From Mermis nigrescens (taxonomy: Eukaryota; Nematoda; Enoplea; Mermithida; Mermithidae): DNA of 64,000 bases. A model generated the notes under the pieces. That model was given only the letters and a program-made list of their open reading frames with translations. It ran no database searches and had not been told where the DNA came from. Every line of letters begins with the position of its first letter. The stretch's first letter is position 1. Location: contig JAVLUZ010000748.1 in assembly GCA_036768485.1 (NCBI GenBank), forward strand, positions 62,001 through 126,000, in the 5' to 3' direction. Shown piece by piece: positions 13,001 through 21,616 of the stretch. A program made the position numbers and the translations under genes.

Positions 13001-15817
13001 TATAAGATACCCCGAGCTGCAAGATAGGCAATGTTATAAGATAGTATGGGATATAAGATACCCTGTGCTACGAGATAGGCAATGGTATAAGATAGGTTTG
13101 GTATAGATACCCTGTCTGTCCCATAACATGCAGTGATATAAGATAGGAGATACCATCAGCTATAACATATCACGTGATATATGACACCCTTTGCTACAAC
13201 AAACAAAAAATTTTTAAAACATCAAAAATATGGTTTGACCGAAGAAATTTTTCAAAACATCCTAAAACATCAAAAATATGGTTTAACGAAAAAATTTTTC
13301 CAAAACATCAAAAATATGGGTTTGATTAAAAAAAATTTTTCAAAACATCCTAAAACATCAAAAATATGGTTTGACGGAAAAAATTTTCCAAAACATCCCA
13401 AAACATCAACAATATGGGTTTTATTATTAAAAAAATTTCCAGAACACCCCAGAACATCAAAAATATGATTATGGCTAAACAATTTTCAAAACCATTCTCT
13501 AACGTCAAAAATATGGATTCGATCAAAAAATGGTTGACAAACGACATTTTAAAAAAATCCAAAAAATAAAATATGGTTTGGACCAACAATTTTTTTGGAA
13601 ATATCCCAAAAACATCAAAAGTCTTGAAAGATAAAAAATACAAGAGACATATTGATTCCATATAGCTATCAGGCCTAAGTTCAGCTCCGGGCAACGCCGG
13701 GCAGCTCAACTAGTGTTTTATATTTTTAAACCGACAATCGTCCGACTTTTCTGTTTAAACTGAGTCAACCCTTTGAAATTCTTTCAGTTATATATAAATT
13801 ATTCTATTAATTTTTAATATTTTCAAACCGTAAGTCGTCCGTCTATTTTAATTATTTTTTAAATTATCAATTATGCTATTAATGTTTTATATTTTTTAAC
13901 GGCAATCGTCCGATTTTTCTGTTTAGGCTAAATCAATCGTTTGTAGTTTTTTAATTGTTTTTTGATTATAAATTATTCTATTAATGTTTTTTTCTATTTA
14001 TAAACTGGCAATCGTTCGATTTACTGTTTAAACTGAATCGACCATTCAAAATTTTTTAATTATATATAAATTATTCTATTAATTTCTCATATTTTTTAAA
14101 ATTGGAAGCCGCCCGATTTTTCAGTTTAAATTAAATCAACTATTTATAATTACTTTAATTATTTTTTTATAATCCATTATGCTATTAATTTTTTATATAT
14201 TTTTTGAACGGCAATCGTCTTATTTTTCTGTTTAAGCTAAATCAACCGTTTAGAATTTTTTAAATTATTCTCTAATTATTAATCATTCTATCAATTTTTT
14301 ATAATTTTAAACCGGCAATTGTCCGACTTTTCTGTTTAAACTAAGTGAATCATTTAGAATTATTTTAATTATTTTTTAATTAATAATTATTCTATTAATG
14401 TTTCATTTTTTTCAAACCGGCAATCGTCTGACTTTTCTGAATCAATTATTCAAAATTCTTTTGATTATAAATAAATTATTCTATTAATTTCTAATATTTT
14501 TAAACCGAAAATCGTCCGTTGATGACCACACATGGGCTCTGGGTATCTGGACGACACCTGGGCGAGAGGGGGCCTGGGGCAATACACCCCGAGAAATTGA
14601 TAGAGATCCCAGGATTTTGGAAATTTCCGTTGCGTATTTTTATTTCGCAATTTTTTGCTGTCAATGGACAGTGCTCGATGAGAATTGTCGAAAAATGGTG
14701 TTTTTATCGCCATACGACCACTTTCTAATGCCATTTCTGACCTTCAAAAAATCTTGCATCCCAAATTTTCTTAGCTGCTCACGTATGATCTGGACTTCGA
14801 AAAGCCGTCAATCTTTAAATATTGATAGAGACCCAGAATTGTCATTTTTAGCTATTATGCTCTCTCTTACCGTTTCTCAATTTTTTGCGTTTTTCTATGA
14901 GTTTAGTCCTAAATGGGGGATCTTTTAGCCTTAAGCGCGTAACGACTCAAAATTTTGAGAAAGGGCAGCCAGTCACTTTTCGGTATATCGTGATCTATTT
15001 TTTTATACAAAAATATCAAAAAATGTAATGGCTCGACAATATCTTCGGTTTGAGTACTCAACTATTTTTCGACCCCATGTTGGTATGAAATACTTGAAAA
15101 AAAGAAAGAATAAATGATAAAAATAAAAATAATAATGCTTATAAATTGATAGTAAATTAAAAAATAATAATAAAAATAATAATACGTAACAAAAAAAGAT
15201 AATAAATAATAAATGAATAAAATACTTAACAAATACTTGAAAAACGTTGAGAAATCGAGAAGTTAAAGTGCTAAAAGATGTCAGATTTTAATAGGAGAAT
15301 TGAGGGTTGTCGACTGCTTGTGACCACACGTGAGCGTGGGGGGAGGGGGCTTCGGAGGGTTTGTACCCCAGAAACCAAATACCCCCAAATCCGATTTTTG
15401 ATTTTTTTTTGTTTTTTCGCAATTTTTTTGGTGCCAGTGGATAGTGCTCGATGAGAAACGTTTTTGGCCTTTGAAAAATATTGCACCCCGCCCCAGAATT
15501 TTGGTGCTACCCACCGCATTATTAAAATTATCAGAAAAATTATTAAATTATTTTAAAAAAATATTACAATTATTCAAAAAATATAAAAGTGCCTGAAAAA
15601 ATTTATTGAGCTACGTTTTATGTTATAAGATTATTTACGTGACGTGTTGGACGATCTGGGGCTGGAATTCGGCCACGATTTATTGATTTTTTATCGAGTT
15701 TTGTGCAATGAGGACGTCGAGTCGTTAGAAACGGATGAAAAAAATGAACGGGATCAGAAGCAGAGGTCAAAGTTCGTGGCTGTGCTGAAGGAAATGAGCA
15801 GATCGCGTTCAAAATAG
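935..15817 (+). CDS. COG7: COG7, conserved oligomeric Golgi complex subunit 7 (3' half, nine exons)
   Basis: COG7 is a lobe B subunit of the COG tethering complex on the cytosolic face of the Golgi; the complex captures vesicles recycling glycosylation enzymes. Nine exons (935-1000, 2519-2657, 5084-5201, 7201-7286, 8144-8274, 8335-8418, 9779-9884, 11445-11582, 15630-15817) join in phase into about 351 residues ending at TAG 15815-15817. This matches the last ~350 residues of the ~770-residue animal protein. Family landmarks seen in order are an AxDRC start, a LLKSFERFF helix, the LPSFSLAPQEYI block followed by IGQYIMT and LEPY, a TKQLKADMNYL block, and DVLDDLGLEF near the C terminus. Each split codon resolves sensibly at its junction. 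The N-terminal half is left of the window. Introns are filled with transposons. The tail is more acidic and basic than I recall for vertebrates. Family assignment is from memory of conserved blocks, not a search. Confidence 0.93.
2034..2475 (+). mobile_element. hAT-like MITE, family B (8-bp TSD)
   Basis: The element starts CATACATGCGC and ends ..ACATGCATG. It is flanked by perfect 8-bp duplications GTTTTATG (2026-2033 and 2476-2483). Inside it has the family B body (G-rich edge, agtgcctttttgggtc, tctagagcata, hairpin GGCGCGAAGCGCC at 2249-2261). It has no coding capacity. It lies 43 bp upstream of COG7 exon b. An 8-bp duplication is the hAT hallmark; the family itself I do not recognise. Confidence 0.8.
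2519..2657 (+). CDS. COG7: COG7 exon b
   Basis: The acceptor ttacgcag ends at 2518 and the donor TCTG|gtaatc follows 2657. It encodes 46 codons plus one base, reading RFFDNYYVLLFRTLEAIRQF, then a WGQFDNLF segment. The reading aligns with the COG7 stretch that has a conserved Trp followed by a Phe-containing helix. The leftover G joins GC of the next exon to give Gly. Confidence 0.88.
3714..4084 (+). mobile_element. hAT-like MITE with CAGGGGCGTACGCAGG ends
   Basis: The left end is CAGGGGCGTACGCAGG; the right end reversed reads CATAGGCGTACGCAGG, an imperfect terminal inverted repeat. TGTATGTA flanks both sides (3706-3713 and 4085-4092), although the surroundings are themselves ATGT-rich. The interior is non-coding and carries the hairpin GGCGCGAAGCGCC at 3953-3965. 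It lies in a COG7 intron. Confidence 0.7.
4127..4545 (+). repeat. Family C interspersed repeat
   Basis: A non-coding repeat of ~400 bp starting in a G run (about 4140) and ending in ..ccccctcaccccc. It has a body shared with the copies at 22830-23245 and 29235-30850 (ttttgactgcatta, gatgcaaaaaacgttcc, ctcaaaatcgccgga). It carries a 17-bp palindrome CCGGCGCGAAGCGCCGG at 4384-4400. Ends and target duplication are not certain. Confidence 0.6.
5084..5201 (+). CDS. COG7: COG7 exon c
   Basis: The acceptor catttag ends at 5083 and the donor AACAA|gtgaat follows 5201. Two bases, 38 codons and two bases are read: NLALNTQQLKRTVDSI..., ending DSDCSN. Both split codons fit: G|GC gives Gly with exon b and AA|G gives Lys with exon d. 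That double phase match is the main support, because conservation is modest here. Confidence 0.82.
5385..5633 (+). mobile_element. hAT-like MITE, family A
   Basis: It begins CACACCTGGGCG and ends ..GCCCACGTATG, short imperfect inverted ends (CAyACsTGGGC). The flanking 8-mers are GTAGTCGG and GTACTCGG, one mismatch apart. The body shows the family A marks: atttttgaaaatttttt, gccaatggatagtgct, gatgagaaacgtcgaaa and ccataccacca. It is non-coding; the short reading frames across it are accidental. Confidence 0.8.
5918..6179 (+). mobile_element. hAT-like MITE, family A (diverged)
   Basis: The left end CATACCTGAGCG and right end ..CCTCCAATG are worn. The flanking 8-mers GTCATAGG and GCCATAAG differ at two positions. 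The internal family A sequence (ccaatggagagtgctcgatgata, ccataccac) is clear. It is an older copy than the one at 5385. Confidence 0.65.
6307..6670 (+). repeat. Family B repeat, degraded
   Basis: A worn copy of the family B body: gcatgggaaattgggggag, aagtatcttttgtgcct, tacgcgtcaaaacatcg, ttctagaatt, and a decayed hairpin ggcgccaaacgcc at 6520. No target duplication was recognised. Confidence 0.55.
6884..7061 (+). mobile_element. Palindromic foldback MITE (~178 bp)
   Basis: The two halves are imperfect reverse complements almost to the centre. CTCGCCACGAAAGTTGACGC (6884) matches the reversed ...GCGTCAGAATTCGTGGCGAG (to 7061). The arms continue through gctctaatatgctt and aacaagctct to the central gaccgacgtgttaa. 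It would fold into one long hairpin. A half copy lies at 58365-58380 and 58881-58920, split by a family A MITE. Confidence 0.8.
7201..7286 (+). CDS. COG7: COG7 exon d
   Basis: The acceptor tttcttcag ends at 7200 and the donor TGTG|gtaatt follows 7286. One base, 28 codons and one base are read: QNVNHFDVVILNDDVLKSAL, then a LALAC end. The terminal G joins AT of exon e to give Asp. Confidence 0.85.
8144..8274 (+). CDS. COG7: COG7 exon e
   Basis: The acceptor ttttatag ends at 8143 and the donor GCG|gtacct follows 8274. Two bases and 43 codons are read: SPESILSEITENLDKFLHQV, then KLVHDLLLSPVKSIL and VPKLA. It corresponds to the helix before the Trp-Ser motif. The same frame would hit TAA just after the donor, which supports the 60-bp intron that follows. 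Confidence 0.88.
8335..8418 (+). CDS. COG7: COG7 exon f (FSLAPQEYI block)
   Basis: The acceptor cgttcag ends at 8334 and the donor ATTAAG|gtgaat follows 8418. Its 28 codons read SWSSANLGESLEENLPSFSL, then APQEYIIK. The Leu-Pro-x-Phe-Ser-Leu-x-Pro-x-Glu-Tyr-Ile block is the most recognisable signature of COG7 in the window. It is separated from exon e by only 60 bp. Confidence 0.93.
9779..9884 (+). CDS. COG7: COG7 exon g
   Basis: The acceptor tttcacag ends at 9778 and the donor TGTG|gtaatt follows 9884. It has 35 codons plus one base: IGQYIMTFAHQLEPYMSQEN, then AALKCFLNYLRQDPC. It directly continues the conserved EYI..IGQYIM region. The last G joins AC of exon h to give Asp. Confidence 0.93.
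9974..10420 (+). mobile_element. Foldback MITE with ~135-bp inverted ends (copy 1)
   Basis: It begins GGATCTAGTATACAATTTAC and ends with the reverse complement of that sequence. Inverted ends extend about 135 bp (through gccgatcc, aagctacagtaacc, ggagatagctata, gtgtaaacttactgc) around a ~170-bp centre. It is non-coding. A second copy lies at 11598-12038, also in a COG7 intron. Confidence 0.85.
11445..11582 (+). CDS. COG7: COG7 exon h
   Basis: The acceptor catcgcag ends at 11444 and the donor ATGA|gtgcgt follows 11582. Two bases, 45 codons and one base are read: IETPEQVVRYWLKSMSEGVS, then LNIREL and TKQLKADM. The final A joins AT of exon i (Asn), restoring the KQL..D..YL motif of the family. 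A foldback MITE begins 15 bp inside the following intron. Confidence 0.93.
11598..12038 (+). mobile_element. Foldback MITE with ~135-bp inverted ends (copy 2)
   Basis: Same family as 9974-10420, running GGATCTAGTATAC to GTATACTAGATCC. The flanks AAAAT on both sides may be a 5-bp target duplication. It sits 15 bp downstream of the COG7 exon h splice donor. Confidence 0.85.
12050..12372 (+). repeat. ~105-117-bp minisatellite, left segment
   Basis: Three units of an AT-rich repeat, each with an (a)aaccggcaatcgtccga core near 12076, 12188 and 12293, followed by ttctgtttaaactaaatcaa and attctattaattttttat. The array is interrupted by a Helitron at 12373 and resumes at 13714. Confidence 0.85.
12785..13160 (+). 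repeat. ~52-bp tandem repeat inside the Helitron
   Basis: About six to seven copies built from gctataagataggacgtg, atataagatacccc and gtgctacaagataggcaat. Copies differ at scattered bases. Related units occur at 49104-49310. Confidence 0.8.
13195..13640 (+). repeat. Short tandem repeat (catcaaaaatatggttt units) inside the Helitron
   Basis: Repeated aaaacatcaaaaatatgg, with ttgaccgaaaaaatttttc spacers of variable length. Accidental reading frames occur on both strands because the unit lacks stops in some frames. The same unit forms an array at 49315-49770. Confidence 0.8.
13714..14520 (+). repeat. ~105-117-bp minisatellite, right segment
   Basis: The array broken at 12372 continues, with about nine more cores (accggcaatcgtccga type) from 13738 to 14512. 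With the left segment it makes roughly twelve units, all inside the last COG7 intron. Confidence 0.85.
14553..14787 (+). mobile_element. hAT-like MITE, family A
   Basis: It starts GACACCTGGGCG and ends ..GCTCACGTATG. Flanking 8-mers ATCTGGAC (14545-14552 and 14788-14795) are identical. It lies in the last COG7 intron. Confidence 0.82.
15325..15520 (+). mobile_element. hAT-like MITE, family A (worn right end)
   Basis: The left end is CACACGTGAGCGTGG and the interior is typical of family A (gccagtggatagtgctcgatgagaaacg). The right end (..ggtgctacccaccgcatt) is decayed and I find no matching target duplication. It ends about 110 bp before the last COG7 exon. Confidence 0.6.
15630..15817 (+). 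CDS. COG7: COG7 exon i (terminal)
   Basis: The acceptor gttataag ends at 15629. Two bases complete Asn, then YLRDVLDDLGLEFGHDLLIF, then 41 more residues to TAG at 15815-15817. The DVLDDLGL block matches the conserved C-terminal helix of COG7. The last ~30 residues are charged (KNERDQKQRSK) and end SRSRSK. Confidence 0.93.
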
Positions 15818-15880
15818 GATATTGCTCGTATTTAAGTATCGTATACTAACCTTAATTTTGTTTTAACTTCGAACAATTCC

Positions 15881-15886
15881 AATAAA
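15881..15886 (+). promoter_or_regulatory. Poly(A) signal of COG7
   Basis: AATAAA lies 64 bases after the COG7 stop and is followed by a GT-rich stretch (gtgttcaaattt), as expected at a 3' end. Confidence 0.75.
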
Positions 15887-16121
15887 GTGTTCAAATTTCC
15901 AAAATTTCCGGGAAATTGAATTTTCTCCTAAAAAGTGCTCTTTTTCACAACGATTTTTCCGTTTTCTGAGTTTTTGTCGAAATAGTTGAATTTTCGCTGA
16001 AAGTTTTTAAAAATTTGGATAGCGGTTATGGCGGAGTGGCAAAAAACGAAAAAATGATCCCGTTAACACGCGGTTTCACATTTTTTGTTGGTTCTTGTAA
16101 ATTATTCGTTGGTTTTGTACT

Positions 16122-16303
16122 CAGTGGCGGATCCAGGATTTTCTAAGGAGGGCGGTACCCCTAGGGGGGGGCGGAACCCTGACTTGGAGCGGAAAAATCA
16201 GCCGTTTTAACCCGAAAATCGCTAAACATCGGCTCAAAAATCCTTAATTTTGCGCACTATTTCTGAGCCAATGGGGCCCCCGCCTCCCCTATATCCGTCC
16301 CTG
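16122..16303 (+). mobile_element. hAT-type MITE, CAGTGGCGGATCCAGG ends
   Basis: It starts CAGTGGCGGATCCAGG and ends ..ATATCCGTCCCTG. The flanking 8-mers TTTGTACT and TGTGTACT differ at one base. The copy at 24363-24526 shows the same ends with a perfect duplication. Confidence 0.8.
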
Positions 16304-17097
16304 TGTGTACTAATGAGGTTTGGTGTATGTTCGTATTTATGAATAAAAAATAAATAAGTAAATAAACGAAAAATAAATAAGTAAATAAATAAAAATAAAT
16401 AAATATTATTCCTTAGTTGTTACCTGAGCAGAATGGTTCACTTTTGCGAAAATGCGGCACTTTGAAAAGCCGAATATTACGTACTGTACGTGTGTATGTA
16501 TCTTAGTCTTCCTTGGCTATGCTACACGTCTTTGAGCTTCTCGCCTTCCTTATTCGATTATTGATCTTGTACGAGTATTTTGGGATTTCAGCGGCAATTT
16601 GACTGCGGGCGTGATTTTCACTTTACACTCCATCACAAAAAGGTGTAAACAAATTAGGGGTTCTAATGCTCCGACCTTCTTAGCTCTGCCAGAGAATTCA
16701 CTCGATAAAAACGTGTTCTTAGCTGAGGAATAATAATAAAAATCATGAATTATAATGAAATAATAAAATGAGGAATTCAAAAAATTAGCTTTGTTGTCAA
16801 ATTTTACGGAAATTCAGTGTGTGTTTAATTTTCTATTCAAAATCGGCAGCTCGAAACTAAATCTGAAGAAAGCAGTGCAGAATACAAAATTGAAGGTGTT
16901 AAATATAAAAATTAAAAAGTTCAATGTATTAAAATAGAAACAAAGAATGTCTTAAAACCAAAAATTATAAAACTTCGAATTTAGAACGGAATCATGTGAA
17001 ACTAGGAAATTTAAAACTTTCGGAGCGATTTTAAGTGAGTAAGCAGCGTGTTACAAGAAGCTTTTAGCTTGCCCACCTACACAATTGAACATACATA

Positions 17098-17800
17098 CAC
17101 GAGGGTTGTTAATTAAGTTCGTTTTAGCTGTCTGATAACTTTTTCTGTATAAGAGATATCAACGTGTGGTTTTTGGCATATCGTGGCGCAACTTCTGCTT
17201 TACGTTACTAGAAGTCACCATTTTTTTCTATTTTTTCCCGCCTTTTCTAGAAAATTTTTCAAAATACCTCACTTCTTTGGTTAAGAAAAACAACTTTTAT
17301 CTTGTCGCAGCATTGGGCACTGATTAGCATTTGATCTCAAAATTTCGGTAAAACAAAGACAGTTCATGGCTTTCATTGATGCACTACCAAAAATCCCATT
17401 GTTATTAATTTTCTGTTTTTTACTGATGCGTTTTTTGTTAAAACTCAATTTTTTGATGATTTTGACAAAAAATTTGCTTCATCACAAATGAACGTTTTAT
17501 GAACAGAAAACATTCTAAAACGTGCTTTACAACGTTGGATACTCTCAGCTGAAATATTTATCTTTTTTCCTTGAAGAATGAAGTCATGGGACCTATCTGT
17601 TTAGGGCTATTTTTAATCAATTTTCTAATCTAAGATAAGACAAAATTATTTTACTGGAAAGCAGAAAAAAGATAAGAAGAAATGATGAGTTCAGAGACGT
17701 AAAGCATATGCAGAATAACGAGCAAAAAACCGCGTGTTGATAACTCTGATAGAAAAAAGTTATTAGATAGCTAAAACGAACTTAATTAACAACCCTCGTA
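17098..17800 (+). mobile_element. mariner/Tc1-type element, internally decayed (703 bp)
   Basis: Terminal inverted repeats of about 50 bp: CACGAGGGTTGTTAATTAAG at the left matches the reversed right end TACGAGGGTTGTTAATTAAG. Both continue through ttcgttttagct and taactttttc. TA lies at both flanks (17096-17097, 17801-17802). The length and the lack of a long reading frame mean the transposase is missing or unrecognisable. Confidence 0.8.
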
Positions 17801-18444
17801 TATAGGTTACGTCGTAAATGTTCTAATGAATTAACCTGCATAGTGTAAACATTGACTTTTATTTGCAGATGGTTTCTAATAATTTTTTAATTTATTTTTT
17901 AATGTATAATTTTCTGGACGGTTATAAATATGGACGATTCGAGAAATATTTTAAATATTTTTACTTTTTGTATAATAATTGTTTTATACATAGTTGCTAT
18001 TAGTGATCTAAACAACGTATCGCCTAATACAAACTTTTATTATCGAATCTTAGTTTAGTGCTAGTCGAATCAATAATAATAATGATAATTATAATTATAA
18101 TAATCAGTAATAATAAATAATCAATAAAAAAATCAATAATCAATAAATATGTATGGTGTATCATTGTTTCGTTTCGGTATATATGCGCTGTGTTGAGTTT
18201 AACGTGCATATTTTGTTTACCAAATCTTTATCACGTAATAAAATTTTATATTTGAGTTAGGGTTTACACTATACGATATTGAAACTTACGCCTTTATTAC
18301 CAAATTTACTTCGTTTCTAAAGCACTACTTGCGCGGTTGAGGCTATTTGACAGGAACATGAATATTATCTCATTAAAATAATTGTTAGGTCTTGGATTCT
18401 AAAATTTTGGAACCATTCAGGATCCTGTAGGTCAGGGTTTTTAC

Positions 18445-18683
18445 CACAGCTGGGCGTGGGGAAGGGTGAAGGGGTATACCCCCCCCCCGAGAAACCAAAA
18501 TACCTCCCCAGAATTCAATTTTTGAAATTTTTCTGTTTTTTTCCTCAATTTTTTGATGCCAATGGATAGTGCTCGATGAGAAACGTTGAAAAATGGCGTT
18601 TTCGCCATACCACCATTTTAAGGCTATTTTTTGACCTTTGAAAAATATTGCACCTTCCATTACTTTGGTGCCGCCCAACTATG
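18445..18683 (+). mobile_element. hAT-like MITE, family A
   Basis: It runs from CACAGCTGGGCGTGG to ..GCCCAACTATG with a full family A body. The flanks GTTTTTAC and GTTCTCTC agree at only five of eight positions, so this is an older copy. Confidence 0.65.
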
Positions 18684-19384
18684 GTTCTCTCTCACCACTA
18701 GGAAGGTTTCACCCCCACCCCGCTCTCCAGAAATTTTTTCACTTCCTCCCAGAATTCGCTATTTTCCGATAAATCCCAGAGAAGGTGATGCTTTAAGCGT
18801 TTTCAGCTATTTTGTTTGCTCACATGCACTGAGCTGGCCTTCTGAATTAGGGGGACTAAAATTTAAAAGTCACGATATTACAACAATTACTTGTACAGAC
18901 GAAAATAATGGCGTTTTGGGCGTTCTCAGCGAGCTCTACACACTGGAGAAGAAAAAATTGTTCAAAAAAATACGAAAAATAACTTGATTTCATTCATATT
19001 CAAATAAAATGTCGCATGAAATGATTACGCAAGTGGTTTCTATACATTGAGCTCGCTGAAAAATTGTGTAAGTTACTTCATGCTGCTAGATGGCATACAA
19101 AAGTATGTACGAAAAGTAAATAATTCTGCACAACGCTAAGAAAATTTTAATATATTTATCATATGTTACTTAAACTCGGGCTGCTCGCAATACAAAGGTT
19201 GTACAGAAACTATAAATCTGGCGCGAAGCGCCCGAAAAACTTAAGCTTATTTATTAGTTCAAAAGTGAGCTAGAATCTATTCTGACAGCCTTTCAAATGC
19301 GCTTCGAGAATTCCCAACGTTTTCTTAGGGAGACCCTTGTGCGAAATATTCGTATTTACAAACATTTGGCGGGACTAATCCATA

Positions 19385-19690
19385 CATGTACAGCACGGGA
19401 ATTCTGCGGGGGTAGGGGTGGGGGTCAGGTTCAAAAATTCTTTAAAGGTGCTTTTTAGTCGGCTAAAAAACGAAGGGTACACGTCAAAAACACTGTTTCT
19501 TGATGTTTCAGACAATGCTCGTTCTTTCTAGAATATAAAAACTCAAAAAATATCTAAAAAAAGTTGAAAAAATTGGGTAAATTGAACAAAATATAGTGAA
19601 AAAATGTGTGTATGTCATGAAACGCTAGAAATTATTACTTTTTTCCAAAAATAACAGAAAATGTGTCGTAAACTCAAAATTGACTGACAT
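19385..19690 (+). repeat. Family B repeat
   Basis: It starts near catgtacagcacgggaattctg and has the B body (aggtgctttttagtcgg, acacgtcaaaaacac, ttctagaatataaaaac). The hairpin GGCGCGAAGCGCC at 19220-19232 lies just before it in a related fragment. Confidence 0.6.
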
Positions 19691-20912
19691 TGAGGTATTT
19701 TTCTTCGCAAAAGTTTGCTGACAGCGCGGTATGATTTACGAATAATTCAGTCGTCAGATCTCTTTTGCTTTTTCAGGTTTCGTCATTGTATTTTATATTT
19801 TAATATCATTTCTAGTTTTCACGTGGAACTCAATTAGCAAGTTAGAGATGTGTACACATGAAAATAACTGCATAATTATGTTGTCTACTGTCCAAATGAA
19901 TTAATATTGCCGGCGAATCGATACTAAATGAAGTAATGAGCTTACAGTGTAGGCAACCGTAAAATTTATGACAATTGTAAATAAGTGAATCGATTTTTGG
20001 TAATAGCTGATGGAAACTTACTTAAATTTTGATTATGGTTCTTTTCATTTATGCCGAATATATTAATTCTTAGTTCTCACGCGGAATTTGCTTTAGTCAT
20101 AATCTGCCCCTTATCTAGTAATGATTTAAATAAGGACTCAGTCAGAATTTTACGTAATCTACTTTACAAATTTTAACCCGCCCTTGCTGACTGTGCTTTT
20201 GTAGTTATTGCTATGGGAAAGGACAAGTTAGTTAAGCGATTCTTGAGCGGAAGAAGTTACGCTAAATTTTTGAAATTCTTTCGATTACTGATGCAAGCTA
20301 CTGAAAGCATTTGCCAGCAGCTTTGCTGTCGACAATTAAAGGCTGACAGTTAGGTTTTACAATAAAAGCTTACTGACCCAGCTATGCGGGTTACTTTAAG
20401 GCATAGCCTTTAGAATATCTCTTCTTATAATACTTTTATGGGATTATTGGATTTGAGATTTCTTACGAAATATCACCGACTACGTCACAATTTTTAGTTC
20501 CCTTGCTCCCCTGTCTTTCTGCATGTATTGATTCTTTGGTGGCTATTGCCATTTTTGCAGTACTTGATATAATCAAAATTAAGCTTCAGTTTTGCACACT
20601 GTGCAAAAATTGATAGGCATAATTGTAGTACCGGGGACCCGTAATTTCTGTGTGCCCATGCACTTTACGTCAATCGATTTTTTTGTAGCACCTGTAACTG
20701 CAATCAACTTAGTTTAAATCTTGAAATCAATGGTGTGCGAAAGATTACATCGGCAATTTAGGTGACTAGAAGGTTATAGTTATACAAATAATATAATACC
20801 ATGCAACTGCAGTATAGCTGCAGGCCAAAGCAAGTATACCTCCTTACCATCGAATAATGCTTTTCAGTGGAATGGCTATTTCTGAGATTAACACATGAAC
20901 CACTTGATGGAT

Positions 20913-21012
20913 NNNNNNNNNNNNNNNNNNNNNNNNNNNNNNNNNNNNNNNNNNNNNNNNNNNNNNNNNNNNNNNNNNNNNNNNNNNNNNNNNNNNNNNN
21001 NNNNNNNNNNNN
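20913..21012. other. Assembly gap (100 N)
   Basis: Exactly 100 Ns, the usual placeholder for a gap of unknown length. It lies 428 bp upstream of the first visible LARP6 exon. Confidence 0.99.
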
Positions 21013-21110
21013 CGTCTGATAATGATTCGAGTCTCGACCCTGAGGGGATTTACCCCCCCGTCTTATCCCCTATGGGAATGTGTGCCGCCCATAAGTAAGT
21101 TTTCAAGGTT
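21013..21110 (-). repeat. Family C fragment, inverted relative to 21697
   Basis: The reverse complement of this piece resembles 21697-21790 (cacattcccatagg, a G run, then gtcgagactcgaatca). The two copies therefore flank the first visible LARP6 exon in opposite orientation. Its left edge is the assembly gap. Confidence 0.65.
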
Positions 21111-21440
21111 TTCTGATATAAATGGTTAGATCTTGCTGAGAAACGTTGAAAAATTAAGTCTTTTGCATCTAAAATAAATTTTTTGGCTTTTTTAACATTT
21201 AGAAGTTCCCCTGACCATACTTAATCCTGACCATAAGTTGGCAGCAGTCAAATACTGGGGAAGGGGGTGTCTGGAGGGTATAAAAGTGGTAAAAATCACA
21301 AAAAACATCTTAAAAATTTACTTCTGGGGATCTATCGATTTTCGGTTGAGTCTTATGGATTCTGGGGTGTAAACCCCCCGAACCCCTCATGATCCTGTCA
21401 CCCTCAAGTCGTAAACATCGCTTGACTTAAAAACTTTCAG

Positions 21441-21616
21441 CGCTGAAGCTTCCATTGCTGCAATTGAATAGCAGCGGCACAAAAGTAAGGCGAGTTAAGC
21501 CACTTCCCGATTGGGACGAAACGGTTCACGACCGCACTATTTTGGTATTCAACTATCAAACTATTTTGAAAGCGGATACGTCGCCCATCGAAGCGGTCAC
21601 GGAATATTTTTCGGAG
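21441..21616 (+). CDS. LARP6: LARP6 exon: La-RRM linker and RRM start
   Basis: The acceptor actttcag ends at 21440 and the donor TCGGAG|gtggat follows 21616. Two bases and 58 codons are read. They show SGTKVRRVKPLPDWDE, RTILVFNYQT and AVTEYFSE. The first two bases (CG) would complete Ala if the previous exon ends in G, as in the family's YAL sequence. Confidence 0.92.

Larger units (their letters stand above)
12373..13713 (+). mobile_element. Non-autonomous Helitron (1341 bp)
   Basis: The left end is TCTACTATATATTTTTGAAA. The right end is a CCGG-gcaacg-CCGG stem followed by CAGCTCAACTAG, so the element has a 5' TC, a subterminal hairpin and a 3' CTAG. It lies between A (12372) and T (13714) with no target duplication, as Helitrons do. 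It has no Rep or helicase reading frame. The interior holds two tandem arrays: ~52-bp units (about 12785-13160) and units built on catcaaaaatatggttt (about 13195-13640). A related 3' end lies at 49851. Confidence 0.85.
15887..20912. other. Spacer between COG7 and LARP6 exons
   Basis: No convincing exon is seen on either strand. It holds a hAT-type MITE (16122-16303), a mariner-type element (17098-17800), AT-rich simple sequence (about 18060-18150), a family A MITE (18445-18683) and a family B repeat (19385-19690). The LARP6 promoter and first exons should lie here or in the gap. Confidence 0.6.

Noticed and set aside
20214..20357. 47-codon frame starting MGKDKLVKRFLSGRSYAK
   Set aside because: Basic and neat, but no family match, no splice continuation in phase, and no supporting context; it could be a chance frame upstream of LARP6.
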